From NCBI RefSeq assembly GCF_900166595.1, contig NZ_LT745763.1:186001-250000 (forward strand): DNA of 64,000 nt, in the 5' to 3' direction. How positions within the stretch are numbered: the first letter of the stretch is position 1; every line of letters begins with the position of its first letter. The stretch comes from Virgibacillus dokdonensis (lineage in GTDB: Bacteria; Bacillota; Bacilli; Bacillales; Amphibacillaceae). The position numbers and the translations under genes were made by a program. The notes beneath the pieces are model-generated. The model had not been told where the DNA came from. It ran no database searches and was given only the letters and a program-made list of their open reading frames with translations. Of the stretch, positions 9,130 to 17,491 are shown piece by piece.

Positions 9130-10359
9130 TTAAACGAATGGATCGTATGTTAAATCATCTAAGTGTAACACGTCTCCTGTCTCATATTGTGCTAGGGTCT
9201 CTGCAAAAATTCGCTCATTGTCCCACCTTCGTCGTCCACTGGACTCTCGCTCTGGTTCTTTACGTACTTTCAAAATAAAGGTTGCCATGGATTGATCGTA
9301 ACCATCCTTTATCCAACGCAACATTTCCAGCAAGGTTCCTTTGAAACCTATTTTATTTTTCATTAGGATGATCAGGCAAAAGGTAATCATTGCAAGATAG
9401 ACTTGATTATAAACGGCATTTTCACTCTTACCATATAATGTTGTAATGACCAAGTGTTGCTTGATCCATTTGAAAAACAACTCTATTTTCCAGCGGTTTC
9501 GGTAGATATCGCTGATTTCTTGCGCACTGCGCTTGGCGTCGTTACACACAATCCGAATAGGCTTGCCATTACTATCTGTTGTCTCTATCAATTGTAATGG
9601 ATGTTTCATGTTTCCGATTGTCACCATGGCATGGCGTGTGATGGGAGAAGATGGATCCACGAGTAACTCTTCCACGACGTGTACCACTGTATTGGCTTTG
9701 ATACGCGTTGCAAATTTTATTCCTTTTTCCGAATAGGCATCGAACTTCGCAAAGTTGAAGTACCCGCGATCGAATACATGAAGCACATCTAACTGATAAA
9801 CAATTAATTCATCCAGCTGTGTCTCATCCGCTGGTCGGGCTGGCGTTAGAATCATCTTATCTAGCGAGAGCGTATCATTGCACAACCTAATTGAAGTGTG
9901 CATTTTAATCCCGGCTTTTGTTTCTCGAAAATCAGCCCATTCATAGCCACTAAGACACATGGAAATAGTCGATGAATCAATCAAATGCAGCTGAAGCAAT
10001 GCCTTTCCTGCTTTCACAGGTCCTAGTGTATACTGTACCTTTTGAATGAGATGACGAAGAATAGCTTCTGGTATTTCATGTGGGATTTGTCTATTCTTAC
10101 GCGAGAGTTGTGACTTACTGATACTGTCTATACCTACTAATCGCTGCACCGTTTTTTTGCGTGAAACAGACTGACTGATTACTGCAAGATTTTCTGATTT
10201 TTTAAGTTGTGCGTAAATAAATAAGCGAATATAGGCAATGGTATCTAGCTTTTTCACATACTTGTCTACCCCTTCTATATCAATCATTTTTTGAATAACT
10301 TTTGTATCTAATGGATGAATGTATTCCTTGAATACCATTTTTATGGTATGATTGTCCAT
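9130..10359 (-). CDS. IS4-family DDE transposase
   Basis: A 409-residue transposase. The three catalytic acids appear as LIDSSTI (D128), VFDRGYF (D197) and the Y-x2-R...E signature YRNRWKIELFFKWIKQ (Y286, E293). These place it in the DDE superfamily, IS4 group, acting on the terminal repeats of the surrounding element. The frame is full length with no stop. The start ATG at 10359 has AAGGAG upstream, and this segment is tandemly duplicated (10347-10404), placing a second ribosome site and start codon 29 bases upstream in another frame. Confidence 0.93.
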   Translation of the reverse strand: MDNHTIKMVFKEYIHPLDTKVIQKMIDIEGVDKYVKKLDTIAYIRLFIYAQLKKSENLAVISQSVSRKKTVQRLVGIDSISKSQLSRKNRQIPHEIPEAILRHLIQKVQYTLGPVKAGKALLQLHLIDSSTISMCLSGYEWADFRETKAGIKMHTSIRLCNDTLSLDKMILTPARPADETQLDELIVYQLDVLHVFDRGYFNFAKFDAYSEKGIKFATRIKANTVVHVVEELLVDPSSPITRHAMVTIGNMKHPLQLIETTDSNGKPIRIVCNDAKRSAQEISDIYRNRWKIELFFKWIKQHLVITTLYGKSENAVYNQVYLAMITFCLIILMKNKIGFKGTLLEMLRWIKDGYDQSMATFILKVRKEPERESSGRRRWDNERIFAETLAQYETGDVLHLDDLTYDPFV

Positions 10360-10404
10360 GAAAGACTCCTTATAATATGATTGTCCATGAAAGACTCCTT
10401 ATAA
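10347..10404 (-). repeat. 29-bp tandem duplication over the transposase start
   Basis: The unit that holds the ribosome site (AAGGAG), the ATG and the first codons occurs twice, at 10347-10375 and 10376-10404. Because 29 is not a multiple of three, the outer start opens a separate 15-codon frame (MDNHIIRSLSWTIIP) whose TAA lies inside the first codons of the transposase. Translation of this leader could lower or couple transposase expression; that effect is inferred. Confidence 0.8.
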
Positions 10405-10545
10405 TTTGGGATTTGGACAGGACTACCATACCCTAATTATAAGGTTTTTTTATGCGTTTTTGTATTGATAATTCCTATTATTCTTAGTATTGACACAAGT
10501 TGTTTTTTCTTGACTACTTTATAAAAAGTTTATGCAACGCTAGTG

Positions 10546-10749
10546 AGGAAATTATAAAATTTTGCAGCTGTGGATAAACTAACTAAGTTATTTAGCCACG
10601 TCCGGCTCCAGCGCCCAGCAACTAGGCGACTTCACGAAATCGCCTTACGATAAGTCATCATCGGTTCGTTCCTCACCGTAATTCCTAAAACTTTAGTTGA
10701 TTCGTTCCACTCGCTACGTTGCTAACCGGGCGCCCCGAGCCTTTGTTCT
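10546..10749 (+). repeat. Repeat family A, copy 3 (type A1, split by the IS)
   Basis: Continues from AGGAAATTATAAAATTTTGC through GCAGCTGTGG and the core GCGCCCAGCAACTAGGCGAC to GTTGCTAACCGGGCGCCCCG and GAGCCTTTGTTCT. Outer arms GGCTC and GAGCC pair perfectly here. Its first bases are the right copy of the IS target duplication; the other copy sits before the IS at 8960. Confidence 0.88.
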
Positions 10750-10848
10750 CCATAACTATGGTGCAAGAATTGGAGCACTATAGTATGCTTGATATAGTGC
10801 AAGCCAAGTTTTCGAATAAAAAAGGTATTTTATGGGAGGGAGTTAGGT

Positions 10849-11883
10849 ATGAACCGTTTTTTAGAAAAGACGAAAGTGAAGCTACCGATAATACAAGCAG
10901 GGATGGCTGGCGGAATTACCACCCCTGAGCTTGTTGCAACCGTGGCTAACGAAGGGGCACTGGGGACGATAGGGGCAGGCTATATGAATCCAGAAGCATT
11001 GAAAAAGTCCATTCAGCAAGTAAAACAATTAACGAAGCAACCGTTTGCTGTCAATTTATTTGCAACGAATTTACAAGCTACATCAAATGACTTAGAGCCA
11101 ATGCAATCAGCGTTAAATGTGTTTCGAAATCGTTTAGGAATAGAATCTGGAAGCAGTCAAGTTCAAGTAGATGATTACTTAGAGGAAAATATGGAGGTTT
11201 TGCTTGAAGAAAAAATTCCCATTATAAGTACTGCTTTTGGTATGCTTTCAGACGAGCATATTATGAAATTGAAAACGAATCCAGTTACGTTATTGGGAAT
11301 GGCAACGAATGTGGAAGAAGCAAAACAGTTAGAGGAGGCTGGATACGATATTATCGTTGCCCAAGGAAGTGAAGCTGGCGGACATCGAGGCACATTTCAA
11401 ATTGCCGACTATCCAGAGGGGTGTAATATTGGCTTAGTCGCTTTGCTAAGCTCTATAAAACAACAAATAAAACTCCCGGTTGTTGCTACAGGTGGAATTG
11501 CCAGTAAAGAACAAGTACAAGGACTATTCAAAATGGGAGCGGAAGCAGTGCAAATTGGCACACGTTTTCTCCTAGCTAAAGAAGCCGGGACAGCACCTTC
11601 TTATAAAGCAGCCCTTCTTTCTGCAAATGGAGAGGACACGATGATTACTACCTTTTTCTCTGGTAGACCAGCAAGGGGAGTTGCCAACACATTTACTAGA
11701 GAGTTAGAGAAAAAACAAATGAAAGCATTGCCGTTTCCGATTCAAAATGCGTGTACAAAGGATATACGAAAAGCGGCTAAAGAACAAAATAATGCCGCTT
11801 ATCAGTCATTATGGGCTGGGCAAGGCGTTGGTCAATTGAACCAAGAAGAAACCGTGAAAGATATTTTGGTTTCTTTGCACTAA
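10849..11883 (+). CDS. Nitronate monooxygenase / FabK-like FMN enzyme
   Basis: A 344-residue TIM-barrel flavoprotein. The start region LPIIQAGMAGGITTPELVAT, the GSEAGGHRG motif at 173-181 (FMN phosphate loop with the family histidine, H179) and the end region with EAVQIGTRFL are those of the 2-nitropropane dioxygenase/FabK superfamily. Nitronate monooxygenases oxidise alkyl nitronates such as propionate-3-nitronate; FabK relatives reduce enoyl-ACP. The length fits both, and I favour the monooxygenase because no fatty-acid genes are nearby. A GGGAGG site stands about ten bases before the ATG. It is a single gene behind a family-A repeat. Confidence 0.85.
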   Translation: MNRFLEKTKVKLPIIQAGMAGGITTPELVATVANEGALGTIGAGYMNPEALKKSIQQVKQLTKQPFAVNLFATNLQATSNDLEPMQSALNVFRNRLGIESGSSQVQVDDYLEENMEVLLEEKIPIISTAFGMLSDEHIMKLKTNPVTLLGMATNVEEAKQLEEAGYDIIVAQGSEAGGHRGTFQIADYPEGCNIGLVALLSSIKQQIKLPVVATGGIASKEQVQGLFKMGAEAVQIGTRFLLAKEAGTAPSYKAALLSANGEDTMITTFFSGRPARGVANTFTRELEKKQMKALPFPIQNACTKDIRKAAKEQNNAAYQSLWAGQGVGQLNQEETVKDILVSLH

Positions 11884-12003
11884 AGTAAAACATTTACGGT
11901 TCATTGTATAAGAAAAACTCCGGCTTTTGTCCTAAAAGTTTGGAAAAGCAGCGTTGTTTATTCAAACGAACTAGTGAAATAGAACAGAATAGATGGTTTC
12001 GTG

Positions 12004-12034
12004 CTCCCGCAGTTTTAAAATAGTGGGAGTTTTT
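12004..12034 (+). terminator. Intrinsic terminator before the TRAP cassette
   Basis: CTCCCGC (12004-12010) pairs with GTGGGAG (12023-12029) and is followed by TTTTTATC. A decayed family-B arm (TGTATAAGAAAAACTCCGGC) lies just upstream around 11905-11925. Confidence 0.7.
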
Positions 12035-12106
12035 ATCGTTTCCATCTATTTTCTAAAACGAAACTTAAAAGTTAATTTTACTTTTATTAGTTCTATTGCT
12101 AATAGT

Positions 12107-12136
12107 TTGACAATAAATTGTATAAAAAGTTAAAAT
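12107..12136 (+). promoter_or_regulatory. Sigma-A-type promoter of the TAXI gene
   Basis: TTGACA (12107-12112) and TAAAAT (12131-12136) are separated by 18 bases, 35 bases ahead of the TAXI gene. AAGGGGGAG precedes the GTG start codon. Confidence 0.6.
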
Positions 12137-12170
12137 ATATTTTATACAAGGTTTATAAGGGGGAGTATGT

Positions 12171-13172
12171 GTGAAACGTACAAAGTGGATTTTGTTAACG
12201 GTTACCTTATTTATCTTTGCATTATTACTAACTGCATGTGGAGGGGAAAGCGACAAAGATAATGCAAATGAAGGGGATAACGAAGATGGGGAAAAGCCAG
12301 AATTTTTAAGCTTACTTACAGGAGGAACAAGTGGCACATATTATCCTTTAGGTGGAGAGATGGCAACAATTATAAAGGCCGAGACGGGAATTCAAACAGA
12401 TGCTCAATCGTCTAATGCTTCTGCTGATAATGTAGCTGCTTTAAGAGATGGCGATGCCCAACTAGGATTTGTCCAAACAGATGTGATTTCGAATGCTGTT
12501 GAAGGAATCAATTCATTTGAAGGAGAGCCTGTTGATAATGTGCAAGCAATCGGTTCTCTTTATCCAGAAACCATTCAAATTGTAACGACGAAAGATTCAG
12601 GTATTACTTCTGTCGAGGACTTAGCTGGGAAAGCAGTATCTGTTGGTGCGCCTGGATCTGGAACATTTGTAAATGCCGAGCAGATTTTAGAAGTTCATGG
12701 TATGTCAATGGATGATATTGAAGAACAAAATCTTGATTTTGGAGAGTCTACAGGTGGAATTCAAGACGGAAACATTGATGCAGCATTTATAACAGCGGGA
12801 ACGCCGACTGGGGCTGTTGATGGATTAAAAGCTCAAGTAGATGTGAACATCGTTCCGATAGCTGAAGATAAAATAGATGCCTTAGTAGGAGACTATCCAT
12901 ATTATGCAAGTGATACGATCAAAGCTGGAACATACGGCTTAGAAGAAGATGTCCAGACAGTAGCCGTTTTAGCAATGCTTGCTGTAACAGATAGTCTTTC
13001 TGAAGATGTGGTTTACGATATTACAAAAGCAATTTATGAAAACACGGACAAAATTGCTCATGATAAGAGTGAGTTTATAACCAAAGAATCCGCTCTTGAT
13101 GGTATTGGAATTGATTTACATCCAGGAGCTCAAAAATATTTTGACGAAGAAGGAATATCTGCTTCTGAATAG
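12171..13172 (+). CDS. TAXI-family TRAP transporter substrate-binding lipoprotein
   Basis: A 333-residue exported binding protein. A signal peptide ends in the lipobox LLTACGG (C23), followed by an acidic linker, so the mature protein should be lipid-anchored on the outside of the membrane. SLLTGGTSGTYYPLGGEMAT and VSVGAPGSGTFVNAEQILE are hallmark TAXI (TRAP-associated extracytoplasmic immunogenic) motifs. Members bind carboxylates such as glutamate or related acids; the ligand here is unknown. GTG at 12171 is the start, with AAGGGGGAG upstream. A terminator separates it from the DUF1850 and permease genes, which probably gives the binding protein higher expression. Confidence 0.9.
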   Translation: MKRTKWILLTVTLFIFALLLTACGGESDKDNANEGDNEDGEKPEFLSLLTGGTSGTYYPLGGEMATIIKAETGIQTDAQSSNASADNVAALRDGDAQLGFVQTDVISNAVEGINSFEGEPVDNVQAIGSLYPETIQIVTTKDSGITSVEDLAGKAVSVGAPGSGTFVNAEQILEVHGMSMDDIEEQNLDFGESTGGIQDGNIDAAFITAGTPTGAVDGLKAQVDVNIVPIAEDKIDALVGDYPYYASDTIKAGTYGLEEDVQTVAVLAMLAVTDSLSEDVVYDITKAIYENTDKIAHDKSEFITKESALDGIGIDLHPGAQKYFDEEGISASE

Positions 13173-13188
13173 ATTTGTGCGGGATAGG

Positions 13189-13232
13189 ACCGGCAGTAAA
13201 ATGAGTTTGCCGAATTTTGCTGCCGGTTTTTC
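13189..13232 (+). terminator. Terminator inside the TRAP cassette
   Basis: ACCGGCAG (13189-13196) pairs perfectly with CTGCCGGT (13220-13227), followed by TTTTCTG. It lies between the binding-protein gene and the two membrane genes, so partial read-through would set their ratio. Confidence 0.8.
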
Positions 13233-13376
13233 TGTTTTTAGAGGATAGAAAATTAAAAAGACAGCACTTTTTCGCTGTGGATGCGTTGAGAATAGTCGAT
13301 CGATTTTTCTATTGCTATAGGAAAAATTTAACAATATAACCATCGTAGCATTAAATAAAAATTAGGTGAATATCAT

Positions 13377-13913
13377 ATGAGTGCTTTAAACCGAAAACAA
13401 TGGTGTTTTATAACCATTATAATTCTTAGTTTGTCCTGCTTAATTGCCTTTTTTGCCCCTTTTAAAACGGCACTTATTTTTTATAAAGAAAATACAGAGC
13501 AAATAGCCATGTTTCTTCCTTTGGATGAGGGAGATGCTTTTCAACATATTTTTACGCATTCTATTCATTTAACGGATGTCGTAGAAAAATATGAAGTTAC
13601 ACATAAGAACACCATACAGCAAACGGAAATAATCTATGAAGAATTCGCTATTGGTATGCCAGCTAATGCGCAGGAAGGGGAAGCATTTACGTATGAAGAT
13701 GGCAAATATCATATAAAAAACATAAATCAAACGTTTGATCAAATTAAACTTCGGAATGGAAAGGTTGTTTCTGAAAATAGACTCGTTTGGGGAAACAACG
13801 CACAATATCAAGTTTATTTAAATGATTATGTGCAACCAGGAGCGTGGTTTACGTTACAAATTGACGACGTAACGCTGTGGCAATACTTGAAAGGAGTGAG
13901 AGTACATGAGTGA
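13377..13913 (+). CDS. DUF1850 protein of the TRAP cassette
   Basis: A 178-residue protein with one N-terminal membrane helix (about residues 9-30) and an extracytoplasmic beta-rich domain. HSIHLTDVVEKYEV and YEEFAIGMPANA fit the DUF1850 family, whose genes commonly lie between TAXI and fused TRAP permease genes. The function is not known; the constant neighbourhood suggests a transporter accessory. It overlaps the next gene by eight bases, which indicates translational coupling. AGGTGAAT precedes the ATG. Confidence 0.75.
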   Translation: MSALNRKQWCFITIIILSLSCLIAFFAPFKTALIFYKENTEQIAMFLPLDEGDAFQHIFTHSIHLTDVVEKYEVTHKNTIQQTEIIYEEFAIGMPANAQEGEAFTYEDGKYHIKNINQTFDQIKLRNGKVVSENRLVWGNNAQYQVYLNDYVQPGAWFTLQIDDVTLWQYLKGVRVHE

Positions 13914-15906
13914 TGAAAAAGATCAGCTAACGAAACAAGAACAAGAAGCATTACTGAAAAAGTACGATACAGAAGCGAATACGCGAAAGCTTGCAGGCAT
14001 AGCTGCAGGAATTGTTTTTTTTGGCTTACTGGCGTTTTCCGTTTTTCAATTATACACAGGAGCATTTGGGCAAAAAACAGCCTACATTCAACGAACCGTT
14101 CACTTAGGGTTTGCACTCTCCTTAATATTTTTATTATTTCCAGCTAGAAGAACAGGAATCAAGTCTCGGGTTGCTTGGTATGATTATATTTTGGTCGTAT
14201 TATCCATTATTGTTTGTGGGTACTGGCCTGTATATTATGAAACAGTTGTACAGCAAATTGGCGGTATTACAGAAGTGCAAATGGTTATTGGGGGAATTGC
14301 TATTTTACTTGTTATGGAAGCAACAAGAAGAGCAGTAGGGCTACCCATTACTATTATAGCTAGTCTGTTTTTAATTTATGCGCTATTTGGTAGGCAAATG
14401 CCTGGTATGTTGGCGCATCAGGGGTTAAGTTTGGAACAGCTTATCGACACCATGTTTTTTACAACAGAAGGGATTTTAGGTACACCATTGCAAGTTTCCT
14501 CTACTTATATTTTCCTCTTTTTATTGTTTGGTGCTTTTTTAGTACAAACAGGGGTTGGTAATTATTTTAACGATCTAGCTATCTCGCTTGCCGGAAAACG
14601 GACTGGAGGACCAGCGAAGGTAGCCATTTTTTCCAGTGCCTTAAATGGAACCATATCGGGAAGTTCTGTAGCAAATACGGTTACGACGGGTTCATATACC
14701 ATACCGATGATGAAAAGATTAGGCTATAAACCAAATTTTGCTGGTGCTGTGGAAGCGGCTTCGTCCACAGGTGGGCAAATTATGCCCCCCATCATGGGTG
14801 CTGCAGCGTTTTTAATGATTGAATTTGCAGGGGTAGGCTATTGGCAAATTGCCCAAGCTGCGTTAATTCCAGCTATTTTATATTTTTCGGGTATTTGGAT
14901 TATGACCCATTTAGAAGCAAAAAGAATGGGTTTGTACGGGCTACCCAAAGATCAAATCCCACCTAAGAAAGAAGTACTTAAAAAAATTCACTTACTTCTA
15001 CCGATCATAGCGATTGTTTGGCTACTATTTGAAGGAGTTAGCATTGAGCGAACAGCGCTCTATGGCATTGGGATTACGATAGTTGTTAGTATATTTATGA
15101 AGGAAACACGTATAACACCACGTAAATTCATTACCGCTCTAACATCAGGTGCTCGTACCGCTTTAGGTGTAGCTGCAGCTACAGCGTGCGCCGGTATTAT
15201 TGTAGGTGTTGTGACAAAGACAGGCCTAGGATTAAAGTTAGGAAATAGTTTGGTAGATATTGCTGGTTCTATAGCTACATCGGCGGATATGCAATTATTG
15301 TTAACGTTATTTTTCACCATGATTACGTCGATCATTCTAGGGATGGGTTCGCCTACGACAGCGAATTATATTATTACATCCACGATAGCCCTACCAGCTA
15401 TTTTAGCCTTAAATGATCATTTAGATGTAGCTATTCCACTACTTGCGGGGCATATGTTTGTGTTTTATTTCGGTATTGTAGCTGATATTACCCCACCAGT
15501 TGCACTCGCTGCTTTTGCAGCTACAGGTATCTCAGGCGGTGAACCAATTCGCACGGGGATAAATGCTGCTAAGCTGGCTATTGCTGCTTTTATTATTCCG
15601 TATATGTTTGTATTACAGCCAGAACTCTTAATGATTGATACATCGATTGGTGAGGTCGGATGGATATTATTTACAGCCATTACGGGTATGATTGCAATTG
15701 GCGCAGGTTTGATTGGTTTTTGGTATGTAAAGCTTCACTGGTCTGTACGTATTTTAACAATAGCAATTGGGCTGTTATTAATTTATCCAGAAGGAAATAC
15801 GGATGTATATGGATTGGCCGCCTTTATTCTTATGTTAGCTATCCAGTTGTATATGAATCGTGCAAAGGGATCGGGAGAGAAGATGGAAAAAACGGCAAGT
15901 GGGTAA
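13906..15906 (+). CDS. TRAP transporter permease, fused 4TM/12TM subunits
   Basis: A 666-residue membrane protein. The first ~200 residues hold the small (DctQ-like) subunit and the rest holds the large (DctM-like) subunit, with GTISGSSVANTVTTGSYTIP and MGSPTTANYIITS, the family's re-entrant-loop motifs. It imports an organic acid using a Na+ or H+ gradient together with the TAXI lipoprotein encoded at 12171. AAGGAGTGA stands six bases before the ATG. The fused architecture is normal for TAXI systems. Confidence 0.93.
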   Translation: MSDEKDQLTKQEQEALLKKYDTEANTRKLAGIAAGIVFFGLLAFSVFQLYTGAFGQKTAYIQRTVHLGFALSLIFLLFPARRTGIKSRVAWYDYILVVLSIIVCGYWPVYYETVVQQIGGITEVQMVIGGIAILLVMEATRRAVGLPITIIASLFLIYALFGRQMPGMLAHQGLSLEQLIDTMFFTTEGILGTPLQVSSTYIFLFLLFGAFLVQTGVGNYFNDLAISLAGKRTGGPAKVAIFSSALNGTISGSSVANTVTTGSYTIPMMKRLGYKPNFAGAVEAASSTGGQIMPPIMGAAAFLMIEFAGVGYWQIAQAALIPAILYFSGIWIMTHLEAKRMGLYGLPKDQIPPKKEVLKKIHLLLPIIAIVWLLFEGVSIERTALYGIGITIVVSIFMKETRITPRKFITALTSGARTALGVAAATACAGIIVGVVTKTGLGLKLGNSLVDIAGSIATSADMQLLLTLFFTMITSIILGMGSPTTANYIITSTIALPAILALNDHLDVAIPLLAGHMFVFYFGIVADITPPVALAAFAATGISGGEPIRTGINAAKLAIAAFIIPYMFVLQPELLMIDTSIGEVGWILFTAITGMIAIGAGLIGFWYVKLHWSVRILTIAIGLLLIYPEGNTDVYGLAAFILMLAIQLYMNRAKGSGEKMEKTASG

Positions 15907-16083
15907 GTAAAGTTGTTACTATAAAAAAATTAAATAGGGTTGTGGAACGACGAGGTGCTCGTTCATTATAGCTTGTTTTTTAGCATATAAGGTGCTGCAA
16001 TATTCCCGCTTTCAAACAAAGCTAAGGCGGTGATAATAGCACCTAAATGGCTAATATAATTAAGAACTTCAGGTCACCCCTTA

Positions 16084-16177
16084 CACTATAGGAAGGTATA
16101 AACGTTTAAAGGTTTATAGAATAAGAAAAAACTACGCCATTCGCCATAAGACTTGGCAACAAGCCGAGTTTTTCTAA
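16084..16177 (+). repeat. Repeat family B after the TRAP permease
   Basis: ACTATAGGAAGGTATAAACG, GTTTATAGAATAAGAAAAAA and the end hairpin ACTTGGC-aacaa-GCCGAGT with TTTTTCTAA. One G-T wobble keeps the hairpin paired. It can end the TRAP transcript. Nothing else is seen in 15907-16249. Confidence 0.8.
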
Positions 16178-16249
16178 TGTTACTAGAAAATGAAGGAATA
16201 AATAACGTCTGTTGAAGAAGATTTACTTAGATAGTAAGGATAAGCTGAA

Positions 16250-16287
16250 AAAACTCTAACATGTGAATAAGGATGTCAGAGTTTTTT
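16250..16287 (+). terminator. Intrinsic terminator upstream of the racemase-fold gene
   Basis: AAAACTCTAACAT (from 16251) pairs with ATGTCAGAGTTTT (ending ~16285), followed by further T. It stops only 29 bases before the next start codon, so it could also act as a leader attenuator. Confidence 0.7.
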
Positions 16288-16315
16288 CATTATCCAAAGA
16301 AAGCGGGGGAATAAA

Positions 16316-17491
16316 TTGCACAAGCAAGGTTCTCATTTAAAATCACAGCCGAGATTAGTTCTTCATTTAGATCAGTTTGACCATAATTGTAACGCTATTG
16401 CACGACAGGCAAATGACAAGACGATACGAATTGCCACGAAGTCTATTCGTTCTATCCCTGTGCTAAAGCGAATTTTAGCTTCAAGCAACGTATTTCAAGG
16501 TTTAATGTGCTATAACGCTCAAGAGGCTTTATTTTTACACAATAAAGGATTTGATAACATATTAATCGGCTATCCTTCGGTCGATAGAGAAGCGCTGAAA
16601 CAGATAGCGGAAGTTAATAAAAATGGTGCGCATATTATTTGTATGGTTGATCATTTGCAACAAGTGGATATGGTACAGCAAATAGCTAAACAGGAAAAAG
16701 GTTTTATTCCTCTATGCTTGGATATCGATATGAGTACGAGATATGGTGGAAAGCTTCACTTCGGAGTGCGTCGTTCGCCGTTGCATAAACTTAGTGATGT
16801 ATTAGCTATAGCTGATTATATTAAAAAACAATCTCATTTGCGACTAATAGGAGCAATGGGATATGAAGCACAAATTGCTGGCGTCCAAGATAACTTGCCC
16901 CATCATTTAGTAGTAAATAAATGGATGCAAGTTTTAAAGAAACAATCCATTCCTTCTGTGAAGAAGCGGCGAGGTGAGCTTGTTGCAGCTTTAAAAGCGC
17001 GTGGCTTCTCACTTCTGTTGGTTAATGGTGGAGGGACAGGGAGTCTCTCTACTACGGTGAAAGAAGATGCAGTTTCAGAAGTTACGGTTGGTTCAGGATT
17101 TTATTCCCCTCAGCTGTTTGACTATTATAAACAACCGTTAGAAACAAAGCCAGCGATGTTTTTTACGCTTCCCATTGTCCGCAAGGCGGCAAAAAATATT
17201 TATACATGTCATGGAGGGGGATATATCGCCTCTGGCAAATCAGGTGATGATAAAATGCCAGTGCCAGTTTACCCTGCTGGAAGTAGGTTGATATCAGTAG
17301 AGGGAGCAGGTGAAGTACAGACTCCTGTCTTCATCCCAAAACAATCTAAAGAGATAGGAGATATAATCGTTTTTTGGGCGGCAAAAGCTGGAGAAATCTG
17401 TGAACGTTTTAATGATATTCTCTGTATATCAGAGGGAAAAGTAGTCGGCTACATGCCAACCTATCGTGGGGAAGAGGAGTGCTTTTATTAA
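16316..17491 (+). CDS. PLP-dependent alanine racemase-fold protein (amino acid deaminase/aldolase type)
   Basis: A 391-residue fold-type III PLP enzyme. IRIATKSIRSIPVLKRIL supplies the likely Schiff-base lysine (K42). The C-terminal GGGYIASGKSGDDKMPVP and GEICERFND resemble the metal-binding domain of D-threonine aldolase/D-serine dehydratase (DSD1-like) proteins. The substrate is probably a D-hydroxy amino acid, but this is only family knowledge. The start is TTG 16316, with GGGGGA six bases upstream; no in-frame ATG lies near. Its TAA overlaps the ATG of the FAD oxidase (TAATG), so the two are translated together and probably act in one pathway. Confidence 0.8.
   Translation: MHKQGSHLKSQPRLVLHLDQFDHNCNAIARQANDKTIRIATKSIRSIPVLKRILASSNVFQGLMCYNAQEALFLHNKGFDNILIGYPSVDREALKQIAEVNKNGAHIICMVDHLQQVDMVQQIAKQEKGFIPLCLDIDMSTRYGGKLHFGVRRSPLHKLSDVLAIADYIKKQSHLRLIGAMGYEAQIAGVQDNLPHHLVVNKWMQVLKKQSIPSVKKRRGELVAALKARGFSLLLVNGGGTGSLSTTVKEDAVSEVTVGSGFYSPQLFDYYKQPLETKPAMFFTLPIVRKAAKNIYTCHGGGYIASGKSGDDKMPVPVYPAGSRLISVEGAGEVQTPVFIPKQSKEIGDIIVFWAAKAGEICERFNDILCISEGKVVGYMPTYRGEEECFY

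Larger units (their letters stand above)
8969..10545 (-). mobile_element. IS4-family insertion sequence (1577 bp), intact
   Basis: Perfect 17-base terminal inverted repeats, CACTAGCGTTGCATAAA at 8969-8985 and its complement at 10529-10545, enclose one transposase gene on the minus strand. The element is flanked by a 9-base target duplication AGGAAATTA (8960-8968 and 10546-10554). Joining the flanks restores CTAGGAAATTATAAAATTTT, the normal left end of repeat family A, so the target was a repeat copy. The ends closely match those of the element at 52967-54369. Confidence 0.95.

Noticed and set aside
15660..15971. 103-codon frame overlapping the TRAP permease end
   Set aside because: It runs in another frame through a clearly coding region and has no ribosome site.
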